A program made the translations under genes and the position numbers. Positions 17,818 through 26,245 of a stretch of 64,000 nucleotides of DNA are shown piece by piece. The DNA is from Natribaculum luteum (GTDB lineage: Archaea > Halobacteriota > Halobacteria > Halobacteriales > Natrialbaceae), in the NCBI RefSeq assembly GCF_023008545.1, contig NZ_CP095397.1, forward strand, positions 3,089,199 to 3,153,198, in the 5' to 3' direction. The notes under the pieces were generated by a model. It saw only the letters and a list, made by a program, of their open reading frames with translations. It made no database searches and was not told the DNA's origin. The number at the start of each line of letters is the position of its first letter. Position 1 is the first letter of the stretch.

Positions 17818-17984
17818 CGCGTAGATGTGGGTAGGATAGCTGTTGTCATCCCCATACTTTCGAGTCTACTACGACGGTCGCCGTCCGCCGACCATAAATG
17901 TTTAATTATCGGTTCGCACTACGAGGTATCGATGCCATTAATCGAAGGCATGTGGGAACCATCCACCGGGGGTGTATCCACACT

Positions 17985-19151
17985 GTGAATCGAAAGTTGC
18001 TTCTATTCGCGACAGTAGTATTGGTCGCTCTAGCTGGCTGTTCGGCTCCGGCAGTGATGGAAGACGACGACGGTGCTAGCGCTGGTGGGCCGGTCGAGGC
18101 CCCGGAGCAGTGGCCGGATCGTAACGTGTTAGACGGTGATCTCCGCCAGAACGAGTCGAAAGACCAGATGGTCTACCGGAACGCGACGGCCGGTGACGAG
18201 ATCAAGTTCGTTCCCAAGGCGATGAACAATTCGACGCTCCCCGAGAACGAGAACGAACGGGAGCTGGTCATCTACGGGCGCGAACTCATGGAGAACACGT
18301 CCGCGGAGATGCCCGACCACGTCGGCAACGAACTGTCCTGTGGGAGCTGCCACGGCGGCAGCGACCGGGACATGTCCCAGGGTCTGCCCGGACAGGACAT
18401 CACCATGATCCCGCTCGTCGGGACGCACGCCGACCTGCCGGAGTGGACCAACCGGCGCGATCGGATGCGCGACACCCGTCAGCGACTGATGGGATGTTTC
18501 GACCGGAGTATGAACTCCCAGGACTCCGAGAACGGAACGCCGGCCTACGACAGTCGCGAAATGCAGGCCATGGAGGCCTACATGCAGTGGCTGAGCGAGG
18601 GCGTTCCGGTGAAAGGCCAGCCCTACTGGTCGCACCTGAACAAGGCAGAAGGTGAGGAACGCGTCCCGGTCCAAGAGGTCAACCCCGTCCGTGGCGCGGA
18701 ACTCTACCTCCAGAACTGCGCCTCCTGTCACGGTGCGGACGGCCAGGGCGTCGAGGGCCAGGGTACGGCACTCTGGGGTCCTGACTCCTTCAACGACGGT
18801 GCCGGTATGGGTCGCATCTACACGTCGTCTGCGTTCATCCGCGAGGCGATGCCGTACGGTGCTCCCCACACGGTGTCCGACTGGCGCGACGTCCAGGACA
18901 TCGCCGGCTTCATGAACGGCCACGACCGCCCCGAGTTCGTCGGCAAAGAAAAAGACTGGCCGGTCACCGGTCCGCCGGAGGAAGCAGTCTACTACGAGCG
19001 AAACCAGGAAGAACTCGGGTACGAGATGAACCCGATGAAGAAGAAACTCGAGTTGGCCGGGATCCCGACTGGAACCGAGGAACTCAGTGAGGACGACATT
19101 CCGGACGACGTCGACCGCTACGACCAGCCGCTCCGTGAGGAGTCGATCTAG
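17985..19151 (+). CDS. Dihaem c-type cytochrome lipoprotein, TsdA (thiosulfate dehydrogenase)-like
   Basis: 388 residues from GTG 17985. The start is chosen because it gives a lipoprotein signal with lipobox LAGC (Cys19). Haem sites are CGSCH at residues 119-123 and CASCH at 245-249. The first domain has the SoxA/TsdA pattern NELSCGSCHGG and LMGCFDRSMN, followed by MQAMEAYMQWLS; the second is an ordinary cytochrome c domain. TsdA oxidises thiosulfate to tetrathionate, or runs the reverse. It lies inside the Ccm island, which would mature it. Function is inferred from sequence pattern only; another dihaem electron carrier remains possible. Confidence 0.8.
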   Translation: MNRKLLLFATVVLVALAGCSAPAVMEDDDGASAGGPVEAPEQWPDRNVLDGDLRQNESKDQMVYRNATAGDEIKFVPKAMNNSTLPENENERELVIYGRELMENTSAEMPDHVGNELSCGSCHGGSDRDMSQGLPGQDITMIPLVGTHADLPEWTNRRDRMRDTRQRLMGCFDRSMNSQDSENGTPAYDSREMQAMEAYMQWLSEGVPVKGQPYWSHLNKAEGEERVPVQEVNPVRGAELYLQNCASCHGADGQGVEGQGTALWGPDSFNDGAGMGRIYTSSAFIREAMPYGAPHTVSDWRDVQDIAGFMNGHDRPEFVGKEKDWPVTGPPEEAVYYERNQEELGYEMNPMKKKLELAGIPTGTEELSEDDIPDDVDRYDQPLREESI

Positions 19152-19235
19152 GCTGTAAGAGCGGCGTCTCGAAACGCGAGTCGCCTCTCGTAATCCGTCA
19201 CGTTCTTTTAGCCCGTCCCGAAACGTACCCAGTCG

Positions 19236-19919
19236 ATGCTTGACTCTCCAGGGATCGCCGCAGTCTTTGTCGCGGGGGTGTTGACTGCGCTTACGCCCTG
19301 CTGTCTCCCGATGCTCCCGCCATTGCTCGCGGGCAGCGTCGGTCACCGGCTCCGCCCGCTTGCCATCGTCTCCGGAAGCATTACGTCGTTTACTGCACTC
19401 GGCGTCGTGACCGCACTGGTCGGTTCGGTCACGCCCGACACGTTTCGCCTGCCGTTCGTGGCGATGATCATCGCGTTCGGCGCGATCATGGCCGACGACG
19501 ACCTCCACGCCGCGTACACGACCCGCGCCTCGAGAATCACCGGTCCGGCGACCCGGTTTACCACGTCCGTCGAAGACACACACCACCCGCTGGTCGGCGG
19601 GTTCGTCCTCGGGACGTTCCTCGGGGTCATCTGGCTTCCGTGCGTCGGGCCCGTCCTCGGCAGCGTCCTCGCGTTCGTCGGAACGTCCGGAAACACGACA
19701 CAGAGCGCGGCGTTGCTGTTCACGTATGGCGTCGGATTCTCGATCCCGCTTCTGATCGTCGCGTACGGCGGAAAGCGAGCGAGTGGCTGGCTCACTCGAC
19801 GCGTCCGGTCGTTGAACCGCCCAGCGCTGGTGCGGCGTCTGAGCGGCTACGCCCTCGTCGTGACGGGGATCGGCCTGCTCTTCGAACTCGACAAGGCCGT
19901 GCTGGCAGCGCTGGTCTGA
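19236..19919 (+). CDS. ccdA: Thiol-disulfide transmembrane electron carrier CcdA (DsbD membrane domain)
   Basis: 227 residues with about six membrane helices. The two redox cysteine sites of the CcdA/DsbD family are visible as LTALTPCCLPMLPPLLAG near residue 20 and IWLPCVGPVLGSVLAF near 130. CcdA passes electrons from cytoplasmic thioredoxin to the extracytoplasmic thioredoxin-like protein of cytochrome c maturation (here the product of 17335-17817). It stands 84 nt after the cytochrome gene and 45 nt before ccmC, on the same strand. Confidence 0.88.
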   Translation: MLDSPGIAAVFVAGVLTALTPCCLPMLPPLLAGSVGHRLRPLAIVSGSITSFTALGVVTALVGSVTPDTFRLPFVAMIIAFGAIMADDDLHAAYTTRASRITGPATRFTTSVEDTHHPLVGGFVLGTFLGVIWLPCVGPVLGSVLAFVGTSGNTTQSAALLFTYGVGFSIPLLIVAYGGKRASGWLTRRVRSLNRPALVRRLSGYALVVTGIGLLFELDKAVLAALV

Positions 19920-19964
19920 CCGCCATTGGAAAGCGTTAAGTCTGCCTCTTTCAAGAGTGGCGGT

Positions 19965-20687
19965 ATGCGTGCACTCTCGAGACGTCTCGGCTCTCTAATT
20001 GCCCTGCTTCACCGCGTCATGTGGAGTCGGGTCGTGCGGTGGGGAGCGTTCGTCTCCGGACTGGTATCGCTCACTCTCGTCTTCGGCTTTGCCTCGCGGA
20101 CGATGTACGGCATCGAACACGGAATCAATCTCATCGCCTACTGGCACATCCCGCTCGCGTTTCTCACGGCGTTTGCCCTCTCGACGACGTTCGTCGGGAG
20201 CGTCCTCTATCTCAAGTACGAGGGGCGCTTCTGGAACCGACTCGCCCACAGCGGCGGCGAACTCGGCTTCCTGTTCGCGACGCTGACGCTCATCACCGGA
20301 AGCATGTGGGGCCGGATCGTCTGGAACTCCTGGTGGGAGTGGAGCGACGTGCGACTCGTGACGTTTCTCATGGTGTGGTTCATCTACGCGGGCTATCTCG
20401 TCGTGTACGCCTCGACCGAACGGGGCAGCGACGAGCGATTCGCGGCGGTCTACGGGACGGTCGCGTTCGTCACCGTTCCGATCACCTACACCGCCGGCCG
20501 CCTGTGGACGCCGACGTTCCACGAACCGACGATCGCCAACTCCGGCGTGAGCGCGAACATCGACCCGCTGACGCTGGTCGTGTCGCTTATTGCGCTCGGG
20601 TTGCTCTACGTCTACTTGATGGCAGTTCGCATCCGACTCCACGAACTCGAGGATCGAGTCGTCTTCCAGAAGGGGGAGGTGGCCTGA
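19965..20687 (+). CDS. ccmC: Haem-delivery protein CcmC
   Basis: 240 residues with six membrane helices. The tryptophan-rich WWD motif appears as SMWGRIVWNSWWEWSDVRLVTF near residues 105-126, slightly longer than the bacterial form (an extra Ser before Asp). The His in YWHIPLAF and a second His in the last third are the expected haem ligands. CcmC presents haem to CcmE. I chose ATG 19965; a longer frame back to 19926 overlaps the ccdA region but lacks conserved sequence. It is followed after 2 bases by ccmD. Confidence 0.88.
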   Translation: MRALSRRLGSLIALLHRVMWSRVVRWGAFVSGLVSLTLVFGFASRTMYGIEHGINLIAYWHIPLAFLTAFALSTTFVGSVLYLKYEGRFWNRLAHSGGELGFLFATLTLITGSMWGRIVWNSWWEWSDVRLVTFLMVWFIYAGYLVVYASTERGSDERFAAVYGTVAFVTVPITYTAGRLWTPTFHEPTIANSGVSANIDPLTLVVSLIALGLLYVYLMAVRIRLHELEDRVVFQKGEVA

Positions 20688-20689
20688 CG

Positions 20690-20806
20690 ATGGAGCCGCT
20701 CCTTCTTGCCGGATACGGCTCGATCTTCGTTGCACTGTTCGCTTACCTGCTGTACATGCAGCGTCAACTCGGACGACTCGAGCGGCAACTGCGCGACCTG
20801 CAATAA
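20690..20806 (+). CDS. ccmD: Very small membrane protein CcmD-like
   Basis: 38 residues: one membrane helix (about residues 3-22, PLLLAGYGSIFVALFAYLLY) followed by a basic coiled tail with RQLGRLERQLRDL. This is the architecture of CcmD, which holds CcmC, CcmE and CcmAB together. It starts 2 bases after the ccmC stop, and that placement is the main support, since sequences this short carry little homology signal. Confidence 0.75.
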   Translation: MEPLLLAGYGSIFVALFAYLLYMQRQLGRLERQLRDLQ

Positions 20807-20892
20807 AATCGATCGAACTCCCGCGTCTCGCGGCGTCTCTCGTCGCGACCGTAGTGCGAATTCTTATCCGCGAACCGCGCCAACGACGACCC

Positions 20893-21360
20893 ATGGGACT
20901 CGAGGTCGAAACCCCCGATCCGCCGGAGCTGTCGTTCGTCGATCCGAACCAGTACGAGGATGCGACGGTCGGCGACGGGAGCGAGGACGTAGATTACCGT
21001 CGTGAGGAACTCCAGGGGTTCCTCGAAGACGGTGCCTGGGAGGAGTCGTTCCAGCAGTGGGCCGAGCGTGCCGACCTCGAACAGGCAGAGTACGAGATCG
21101 CCCGCGACCTCGAGTTGTTCGGCGAATTTGATTTCTTCTGGGACGATTTTGCCGACCGGGTCGGCTACCACGCGCCGGGGATTCCCGAAGACTGGCGTGA
21201 ACGGTCTTACCACCCCGAACTCGACTCGTGGGGAACCGTCTCGGGAATCAACGCCGAACTTACGGAGCTGGGACAGATCGTCTCGACGGTCCTGAAAGAA
21301 GAGTACATCGACTGGGAGGCCAACTACGAACCGCCGGAGGACCTCCCGGACTTCGAGTGA
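20893..21360 (+). CDS. Conserved haloarchaeal hypothetical protein
   Basis: 155 residues, very acidic, without membrane segments or a signal peptide. Start chosen at ATG 20893, about 25-30 nt after a TTCTTATCC TATA-like box. The protein looks mostly helical (QGFLEDGAWEESFQQWAERAD) with aromatic-rich stretches (ELFGEFDFFWDDFADRVGYHAPGIP). I do not recognise a described family. Its TGA stop forms the first bases of palindromic repeat copy E. Confidence 0.65.
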   Translation: MGLEVETPDPPELSFVDPNQYEDATVGDGSEDVDYRREELQGFLEDGAWEESFQQWAERADLEQAEYEIARDLELFGEFDFFWDDFADRVGYHAPGIPEDWRERSYHPELDSWGTVSGINAELTELGQIVSTVLKEEYIDWEANYEPPEDLPDFE

Positions 21361-21440
21361 TACTGCCGGACGATACGGTTCAGACGGCGTCGCACTCGAG
21401 ACGCAATCGGGTGTGTGCGGACTGTCGACCGGTCGTATGA
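21358..21440. repeat. Palindromic stop-codon-linked repeat, copy E (83 bp, reversed orientation)
   Basis: Starts TGATACTGCCGGACGATACG and ends GACTGTCGACCGGTCGTATGA. Both ends match the terminal inverted repeats of copies A and B, and the inner CGCACTCGAGACGC matches their right arm read in reverse. The centre is shortened. The first TGA is the stop of the upstream hypothetical gene. Confidence 0.7.
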
Positions 21441-21523
21441 GCGTCCGCTCGAGCGGACCGCTTTTGGGCGGCGAAAACACCGGACGACGGTCGAGGAGAG
21501 AGTCGATTCGTGATCGACTGGCG

Positions 21524-21667
21524 TTACTCCTGTGGGACGCCGATGTTCTTTACACTGCTGCTACACTTGGGGCACGACCCCGGCGTGTGCGCCGCCGTTC
21601 CCCGGTAGCCGCAGCTGTGACACTCGTAGTAGGCTCCACTCGGTGTGTACGGGTCGGCAGGTGCCAT
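21524..21667 (-). CDS. Rubrerythrin-like zinc-ribbon small protein
   Basis: 47 residues, read from the reverse complement: begins MAPADPYTPSGAYYECHSCG and ends KNIGVPQE. Two Cys pairs (CHSC and CPKC, about 18 apart) form a rubredoxin-type zinc or iron knuckle, as in the haloarchaeal rubrerythrin-like small proteins. It is too short for standard ORF calling. The start is preceded on its strand by an AT-rich stretch (21700-21770) shared with the neighbouring convergent and divergent genes. Function unknown. Confidence 0.75.
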   Translation of the reverse strand: MAPADPYTPSGAYYECHSCGYRGTAAHTPGSCPKCSSSVKNIGVPQE

Positions 21668-21772
21668 GGTGGAAAACAACGTCCGTAGGTCTATAGGGGT
21701 TCCTTCAGAACGTATGTATAGAAACTCGAGTTATCGACTCTATTTTGGCGAGGTATCTGGCCTCGAAATACG

Positions 21773-22327
21773 TTATCGTCGAGCGACGACGGCAAACGTT
21801 TCGGGTCGATTCCGGGCGGAGACGACGGTGAATCCGGCTCGCTCGAGCTGGTCGACGGTCTCCCCGAGGCCGAACCGTTCGTCGAGCGACGGACCGTCGT
21901 CGCCGGTGCCGTCGCCGGACCAGTCGACGGTGACGAGTCGCGCACCCGGTCGGAGGACCCGTGCGAGTTCCGACATGGCGTCGTCGGTCGCGTACTCGTG
22001 GTGGGTCACGACCGAGTACGCGCCGTCGAGGTGATCGTCGTCGAACGGCAGCGAGGAGACGTCGGCCGTCACGAACTCGACGTTCTCGGGGGCGTCTTTC
22101 TCGCGGTAGAAATCGTGCATCTCCGCCTGGACGTCGACGGCGTAGGCCGTTCCGACGAACGGTGCCACGTCGTCGGTGAAGAATCCCGTTCCGGAACCGA
22201 GGTCGGCGACGGCGTAGTCGGATCCCGGATCGAGCAGCGAGAGCAGTTCCTCTCGCGAGCAAAAGCGGTATCGAGACGGGTCCTCGAGGTTGTCGGCCCG
22301 GTCGATCGGGAACGTGTGGAATCCCAT
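21773..22327 (-). CDS. Class I SAM-dependent methyltransferase
   Basis: 184 residues from ATG of MGFHTFPIDRADNLEDPSRYRFCSREELL. The SAM site is VADLGSGTGFFTDDVAPFVG (motif I) near residues 42-60, followed by AYAVDVQAEM (acidic loop), FVTADVSSLPFDDDHLDGAYSVVTHHE (motif II to III) and LRPGARLVTVDW. It resembles small Methyltransf_11/25 enzymes acting on small molecules. The frame is open far upstream, but the conserved part starts here. Divergent from the GNAT gene; substrate unknown. Confidence 0.8.
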   Translation of the reverse strand: MGFHTFPIDRADNLEDPSRYRFCSREELLSLLDPGSDYAVADLGSGTGFFTDDVAPFVGTAYAVDVQAEMHDFYREKDAPENVEFVTADVSSLPFDDDHLDGAYSVVTHHEYATDDAMSELARVLRPGARLVTVDWSGDGTGDDGPSLDERFGLGETVDQLERAGFTVVSARNRPETFAVVARR

Positions 22328-22486
22328 ATCCCGAATTCGGCGGGTTGGGAAAAGAACCTGTTCTTCTCGTGGTGGCGGATCGCCCGTCACGTCGGTTTCG
22401 GCTGTCGCGCGACCGTCGGCGCGCGGCCGATCTCGGCGGGGGTCCCGTGGGAAAGACCGATTGCGATCGATATCGAACGACGTGGT

Positions 22487-22999
22487 ATGCGATACCGTGA
22501 GACAACTCGAGACGACGTCGCGGCGATCGAACGGATCGCCCGCGCGTCGTGGGAGGCCGACTACCCCGACATTCTGAGCCGGGAGACGGCCGCCGACGAG
22601 GCAGTCGACGAGTGGTACGGTAGCGACGCGATCGAGCGAGAACTCAACGCGCCGGGGTCGATCCTGCTCGTCGCCGAGGCCGACGACGGCGACGACGGTC
22701 CCGTGGCGTTCGCACACGCCGTCGTCACCGGCGGCGAGGCGACGATCCTCCGGCTGTACGTCCACCCGGAGGCGCGGCGTGAGGGGATCGGCAAGGAACT
22801 GCTCGGACGGACGATCCGCGAAGCGTCCGACCGCGCGGCCGACCGGATCAGGGCGATGGTCCTCGCCGAGAACGACCTGGGGGACGCCTTCTACCGGACG
22901 GCAGGATTCGAATCCGTCGAGACGGGAGAGACGGTGATCGGCGGCGAGCGCTACGAGGAGACGACGTACGAGCTTCGGGACTGGGACGTCGAGGGGTGA
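22487..22999 (+). CDS. GNAT-family N-acetyltransferase
   Basis: 170 residues from ATG of MRYRETTRDDVAAIERIARAS. The acetyl-CoA site is RLYVHPEARREGIGKELLGRTI near residues 90-110 (R/Q-x-x-G-x-G/A pattern as REGIGK), followed by AMVLAENDLGDAFYRTAGFESV, the typical last strand and helix. It acetylates an amine of unknown nature. The TGA stop is shared with palindromic repeat copy B. Confidence 0.85.
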   Translation: MRYRETTRDDVAAIERIARASWEADYPDILSRETAADEAVDEWYGSDAIERELNAPGSILLVAEADDGDDGPVAFAHAVVTGGEATILRLYVHPEARREGIGKELLGRTIREASDRAADRIRAMVLAENDLGDAFYRTAGFESVETGETVIGGERYEETTYELRDWDVEG

Positions 23000-23110
23000 T
23001 ACTACCGGACAACAGTCAGTGACTACTCGATCGCGTCTCGACGACTGTCGTCAGCGACGACAGCGTCTCGAGTGCGATCGATGGCTGAACCGTTTTGTCC
23101 GGCAGTATGA
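22997..23110 (+). repeat. Palindromic stop-codon-linked repeat, copy B (full, 114 bp)
   Basis: Begins TGATACTACCGGACAACA and ends TTTTGTCCGGCAGTATGA, with central stem TGTCGTC-AGC-GACGACA at 23046-23062. Same length as copy A. Compared with A, the T-A pair in the terminal arm has become C-G on both sides, and the C-G pair in the central stem has become T-A on both sides. The first TGA is the GNAT stop codon. Confidence 0.85.
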
Positions 23111-23168
23111 ACACCGACGATCGATCGCAATCGGAGCATTCTCGTTTCCCCGTCGTCGTTTGACGGGC

Positions 23169-24419
23169 GTGAATCGAACGTCGCTTCCTGCTCGACCGTC
23201 ACTGTTGACGCTTCGTCGACTCGGTCGATTCGACGCCCTGTTTCTGACGGCGTCGATCTGGTTTCTCGCGAAGTTCCTCCGCTACGCCTTTCCACCGCTT
23301 TTCGAACCGCTGCAGGCGACCTACGGCGTCTCGAACACCGTCCTCGGGACGGCGTTTACCGGCCTCATGCTCGTCTACGCGGTGATGCAGTTTCCGTCCG
23401 GACTGCTCGCGGATCGACTCGGATCGGTCACGGTGATCGTCGCTGGCGTGCTCGTCGCGACCCTGGCCGCGTTCGCCGTCGTGTTCGAGTCGCCGTTTCC
23501 GGTCCTCGTCGGTGCGATGCTCGTCATGGGTGCTGGAACGGGCGCACACAAGACCGTCGCCGTCCGCCTCCTCTCGCGTGCCTACCCCGCGCGAACGGGA
23601 CGTGCACTCGGTATTCTCGACACGTTCGGCGCGTTCGGTGGCGTCGCCGCCCCCGCCGCAGTCGTCTTCTTCTCGAGTACCCCGTTGCTGTTCGACGCGG
23701 GCTGGCGAGCCCTGTTCTTCGTCGCCGGACTTGTCGGAATCGCGCTGGCGGTGGCGTTTGCCATCTGGGTCCCGAAACGGTTGCCCGACGAAACGACTGG
23801 AGCGCCGGGCGTCGACGCGGCGGCCGACACGGACTTCCGACGGTATCTCGAGTTGTTCCGCGAGTGGCGGTTCACCGTCTTCGTCGCCGCCACGGTGCTG
23901 TTCTCGTTTACCTACAACGGGTTCGTCGCGTTCGCGCCGCTGTATCTCACGCAAGCGGCGGAACTCGCCCCCGCAACCGCGAGTCTGCTCTACAGCGCGC
24001 TGTTCGCGGCGAGTCTCGTCCAGGTCGCGACCGGCGAACTGGGCGATCGGATCGGAACGTTGCCGGTCATCGTTTTCACGCTCGGACTGGCGTCGGTGGC
24101 GCTCGCTGCGCTCGTGTCGCTGACGGATACCGGGAATCCGCTGGTGTTCGGCGTCGCCCTCGTCGCGGTCGGCCTCGGCTCTCACGGCTTCCGGCCGGTC
24201 CGCGGCGCATACCTGATGTCGGCCGTCCCGCCATCTATCGCGGGCGGCAGCCTCGGCATCGTTCGGACGCTGTTGATGGGCGCGGGTGCCATCGCCCCGG
24301 CGATCGTCGGCTACCTCTCGGAGACCGTCGGCTTCCGGCCGGCGTTCTGGTTGCTCGCGACATCGGTCGCCGGGGCGACCGTCCTGGCCGCTGCGCTCTT
24401 GCTTACCGACCGATCCTGA
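23169..24419 (+). CDS. Major facilitator superfamily transporter
   Basis: 416 residues from GTG 23169 with 12 predicted membrane helices. The frame is open back to 23019, but that part is translated palindromic repeat and is not likely coding. MFS marks: VMQFPSGLLADRLGSVTVIVAG (motif A, GLLADRLG) after helix 2, and GAGTGAHKTVAVRLLSRAYPARTGRALGI. A second LVQVATGELGDRIGTLPVIV repeats motif A after helix 8. The cargo cannot be predicted. Confidence 0.82.
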   Translation: MNRTSLPARPSLLTLRRLGRFDALFLTASIWFLAKFLRYAFPPLFEPLQATYGVSNTVLGTAFTGLMLVYAVMQFPSGLLADRLGSVTVIVAGVLVATLAAFAVVFESPFPVLVGAMLVMGAGTGAHKTVAVRLLSRAYPARTGRALGILDTFGAFGGVAAPAAVVFFSSTPLLFDAGWRALFFVAGLVGIALAVAFAIWVPKRLPDETTGAPGVDAAADTDFRRYLELFREWRFTVFVAATVLFSFTYNGFVAFAPLYLTQAAELAPATASLLYSALFAASLVQVATGELGDRIGTLPVIVFTLGLASVALAALVSLTDTGNPLVFGVALVAVGLGSHGFRPVRGAYLMSAVPPSIAGGSLGIVRTLLMGAGAIAPAIVGYLSETVGFRPAFWLLATSVAGATVLAAALLLTDRS

Positions 24420-24543
24420 CCTCGAGTCTCGTCGACCTATCAGACCGACTATCTTTATGGCCATGCGTCGGGATGGCCCGCAACCGTCGTCGTAGCCTGG
24501 GATAGTGGAAATAGTTAACATACAACGGGACGAACGGTCGTAC

Positions 24544-24675
24544 ATGGGAGACGCCGTGAGACTCGAGTACGAGTGCGTCCGGTGTGGCTTCCGGCAGACG
24601 CCGGACGATGCACTCGTGAGTACCTGTCCACGATGCGGGGGCGAGATGCACAACGTGGTTCCGATCGACTCCTGA
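24544..24675 (+). CDS. Small zinc-ribbon protein, rubrerythrin-like
   Basis: 43 residues beginning MGDAVRLEYECVRCGFRQ and ending EMHNVVPIDS. Two knuckles, CVRC and CPRC, form a four-cysteine metal site. Too short for standard ORF calling. An AT-rich stretch around 24508-24525 (GGAAATAGTTAACATAC) lies 20-35 nt upstream and can serve as promoter. Similar in build to the protein encoded at 21524-21667. Function unknown. Confidence 0.72.
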   Translation: MGDAVRLEYECVRCGFRQTPDDALVSTCPRCGGEMHNVVPIDS

Positions 24676-24775
24676 CTCGCGGTCACACCGATCGCCGCCG
24701 CAGACAGTACCGTGAGCGTGACTGTCCGCTCGAGGCTGGAGAAGTTGTTTTTCGCCGTCCGTGGAAGCGACGACC

Positions 24776-26125
24776 ATGACGTCGACGTTCGAACTCGCCT
24801 CGTTCGTCCAGGAAACCGACTACGACGACCTCTCGGACGACGTCCGCGACGCGCTGAAACGACGGGTACTCGACTCGGTCGGGATCGCGATCGCCGCCGA
24901 GGTCGCCGAGCCGCCCGAGGTCGTCTTTCGAACGGTGTCCGACCTCGAGGCGGACGGCCCCTGTACGCTGTGGGGACGAGACGCGGGAGCGTCGCCGGTC
25001 GGCGCGGCGACGCACAACACCGCCCTCGTGCGGTACCTCGACTACATGGACTCGTTTCTCGCGCCCGGCGAGACGCCCCATCCCAGCGACAACCTCGGGT
25101 CTATCCTCGCCGCCGGGGAGTACGCCGACCGCTCCGGCGCGCAACTGCTCGCGGGACTCGCGATCGCCTACGAGATCCAGGGTGAACTCGCCTGGAACGC
25201 GCCGGTTCGCGAGCGGGGCTTCGACCACGTCACTCACACCGTCGTCTCCGCCGCCGCGGGAGCGGCGAAACTCCTCGGACTCGACCGCGAGCAGACGCGA
25301 AACGCGATCGCCATCGCGGGGACGGGTCACAACGCCCTGCGCGTGACCCGGACCGAAGGGATCAACGAGTGGAAGGGTGTCGCGTCGGCCAACGCGGCGC
25401 GAAACGCCGTCTACGCGGCGATGCTCGCGAAAAACGGGATGGAGGGGCCGCGAAACCTCTTCGAGGGACAGAAGGGGTGGAAAGACGTGATCTCGGGACC
25501 GTTCGAACTCGAGTTGTCACCCGGCGAGCGCGTCCACGACGTGATGACCAAACGGTACGTCGCGGAGACCTACGCGCAGTCGGCCGTCGAGGGCGTCATC
25601 GAACTCGCCGAGAGCGAGGCCATCGATCCGGACGCCGTCGCCCAGATCCGCCTCGAGACGTTCGCTGGGGCGAAACTCATCATCGGCGGCGGCGAGGGGA
25701 GCCGTTACGAGGTCGACAGTCGAGCGCAGGCCGACCACTCGCTCCCCTACATGCTCGCGGTGGCGCTGATCGACCGCGAACTCGGCTTCGAGCAGTACGA
25801 ACCAGAACGAATTCGCGCCGACGACGTCCAGCAGTTGCTCCGGACCGTCGAAGTGACCGAGGATCCGGAACTCACCGACCGCTTCGAGTCGGGCGAGATG
25901 CCCGCGGTCATCGACGTGACGATGGACGACGGGACCACGTTCCGCATCGAGAAAGATGCGTTCCACGGCCACCCGCGCAATCCGATCGGATGGGCGGACC
26001 TCGAGGAGAAGTTCGATCGAACCGCAGGCGAGTACCTGGACGAGACGCGACGCGACGAGATCGTCGAGACGATCAGGACGCTCGAAGAGCACGACGTGGC
26101 GGACCTGACGGAACTCCTCGCCTGA
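24776..26125 (+). CDS. MmgE/PrpD-family protein (2-methylcitrate dehydratase-like)
   Basis: 449 residues from ATG of MTSTFELASFVQETDYDDLSDDV. The family course is clear: LDSVGIAIAAE near residue 35, ALVRYLDYMDSFLAPGETPHPSDNLGSILAAGEYA near 85-115, LAIAYEIQGEL, then GTGHNALRVTRTEGINEWKGVASANAARNAV and HSLPYMLAVALID. Members include 2-methylcitrate dehydratase and cis-aconitate decarboxylase. No prpB or prpC gene lies beside it, so a propionate role is not supported by context. The stop TGA is shared with palindromic repeat copy C. Confidence 0.85.
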   Translation: MTSTFELASFVQETDYDDLSDDVRDALKRRVLDSVGIAIAAEVAEPPEVVFRTVSDLEADGPCTLWGRDAGASPVGAATHNTALVRYLDYMDSFLAPGETPHPSDNLGSILAAGEYADRSGAQLLAGLAIAYEIQGELAWNAPVRERGFDHVTHTVVSAAAGAAKLLGLDREQTRNAIAIAGTGHNALRVTRTEGINEWKGVASANAARNAVYAAMLAKNGMEGPRNLFEGQKGWKDVISGPFELELSPGERVHDVMTKRYVAETYAQSAVEGVIELAESEAIDPDAVAQIRLETFAGAKLIIGGGEGSRYEVDSRAQADHSLPYMLAVALIDRELGFEQYEPERIRADDVQQLLRTVEVTEDPELTDRFESGEMPAVIDVTMDDGTTFRIEKDAFHGHPRNPIGWADLEEKFDRTAGEYLDETRRDEIVETIRTLEEHDVADLTELLA

Positions 26126-26210
26126 TACTGCCGGACACCAGTCAGTACACTCGAGCGCGTCTCGGGGCCCGTCGCCGCTGGCGACGGTCGTTCGAGTGCG
26201 AGCGGTGACG
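26123..26210 (+). repeat. Palindromic stop-codon-linked repeat, copy C (right end degenerate)
   Basis: Starts TGATACTGCCGGACACCAG and continues GTCAGTACACTCGAGCGCG with central stem CGTCGCC-GCT-GGCGACG. The right terminal arm after about 26205 no longer matches. The first TGA is the MmgE/PrpD stop. Confidence 0.7.
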
Positions 26211-26245
26211 AACATTGATACGTTCGTGGTGAGACGCCACAGACG

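Noticed and set aside
23019..23168. N-terminal extension of the MFS transporter gene
   Set aside because: These codons translate palindromic repeat copy B and its edge, so the start was set at 23169.
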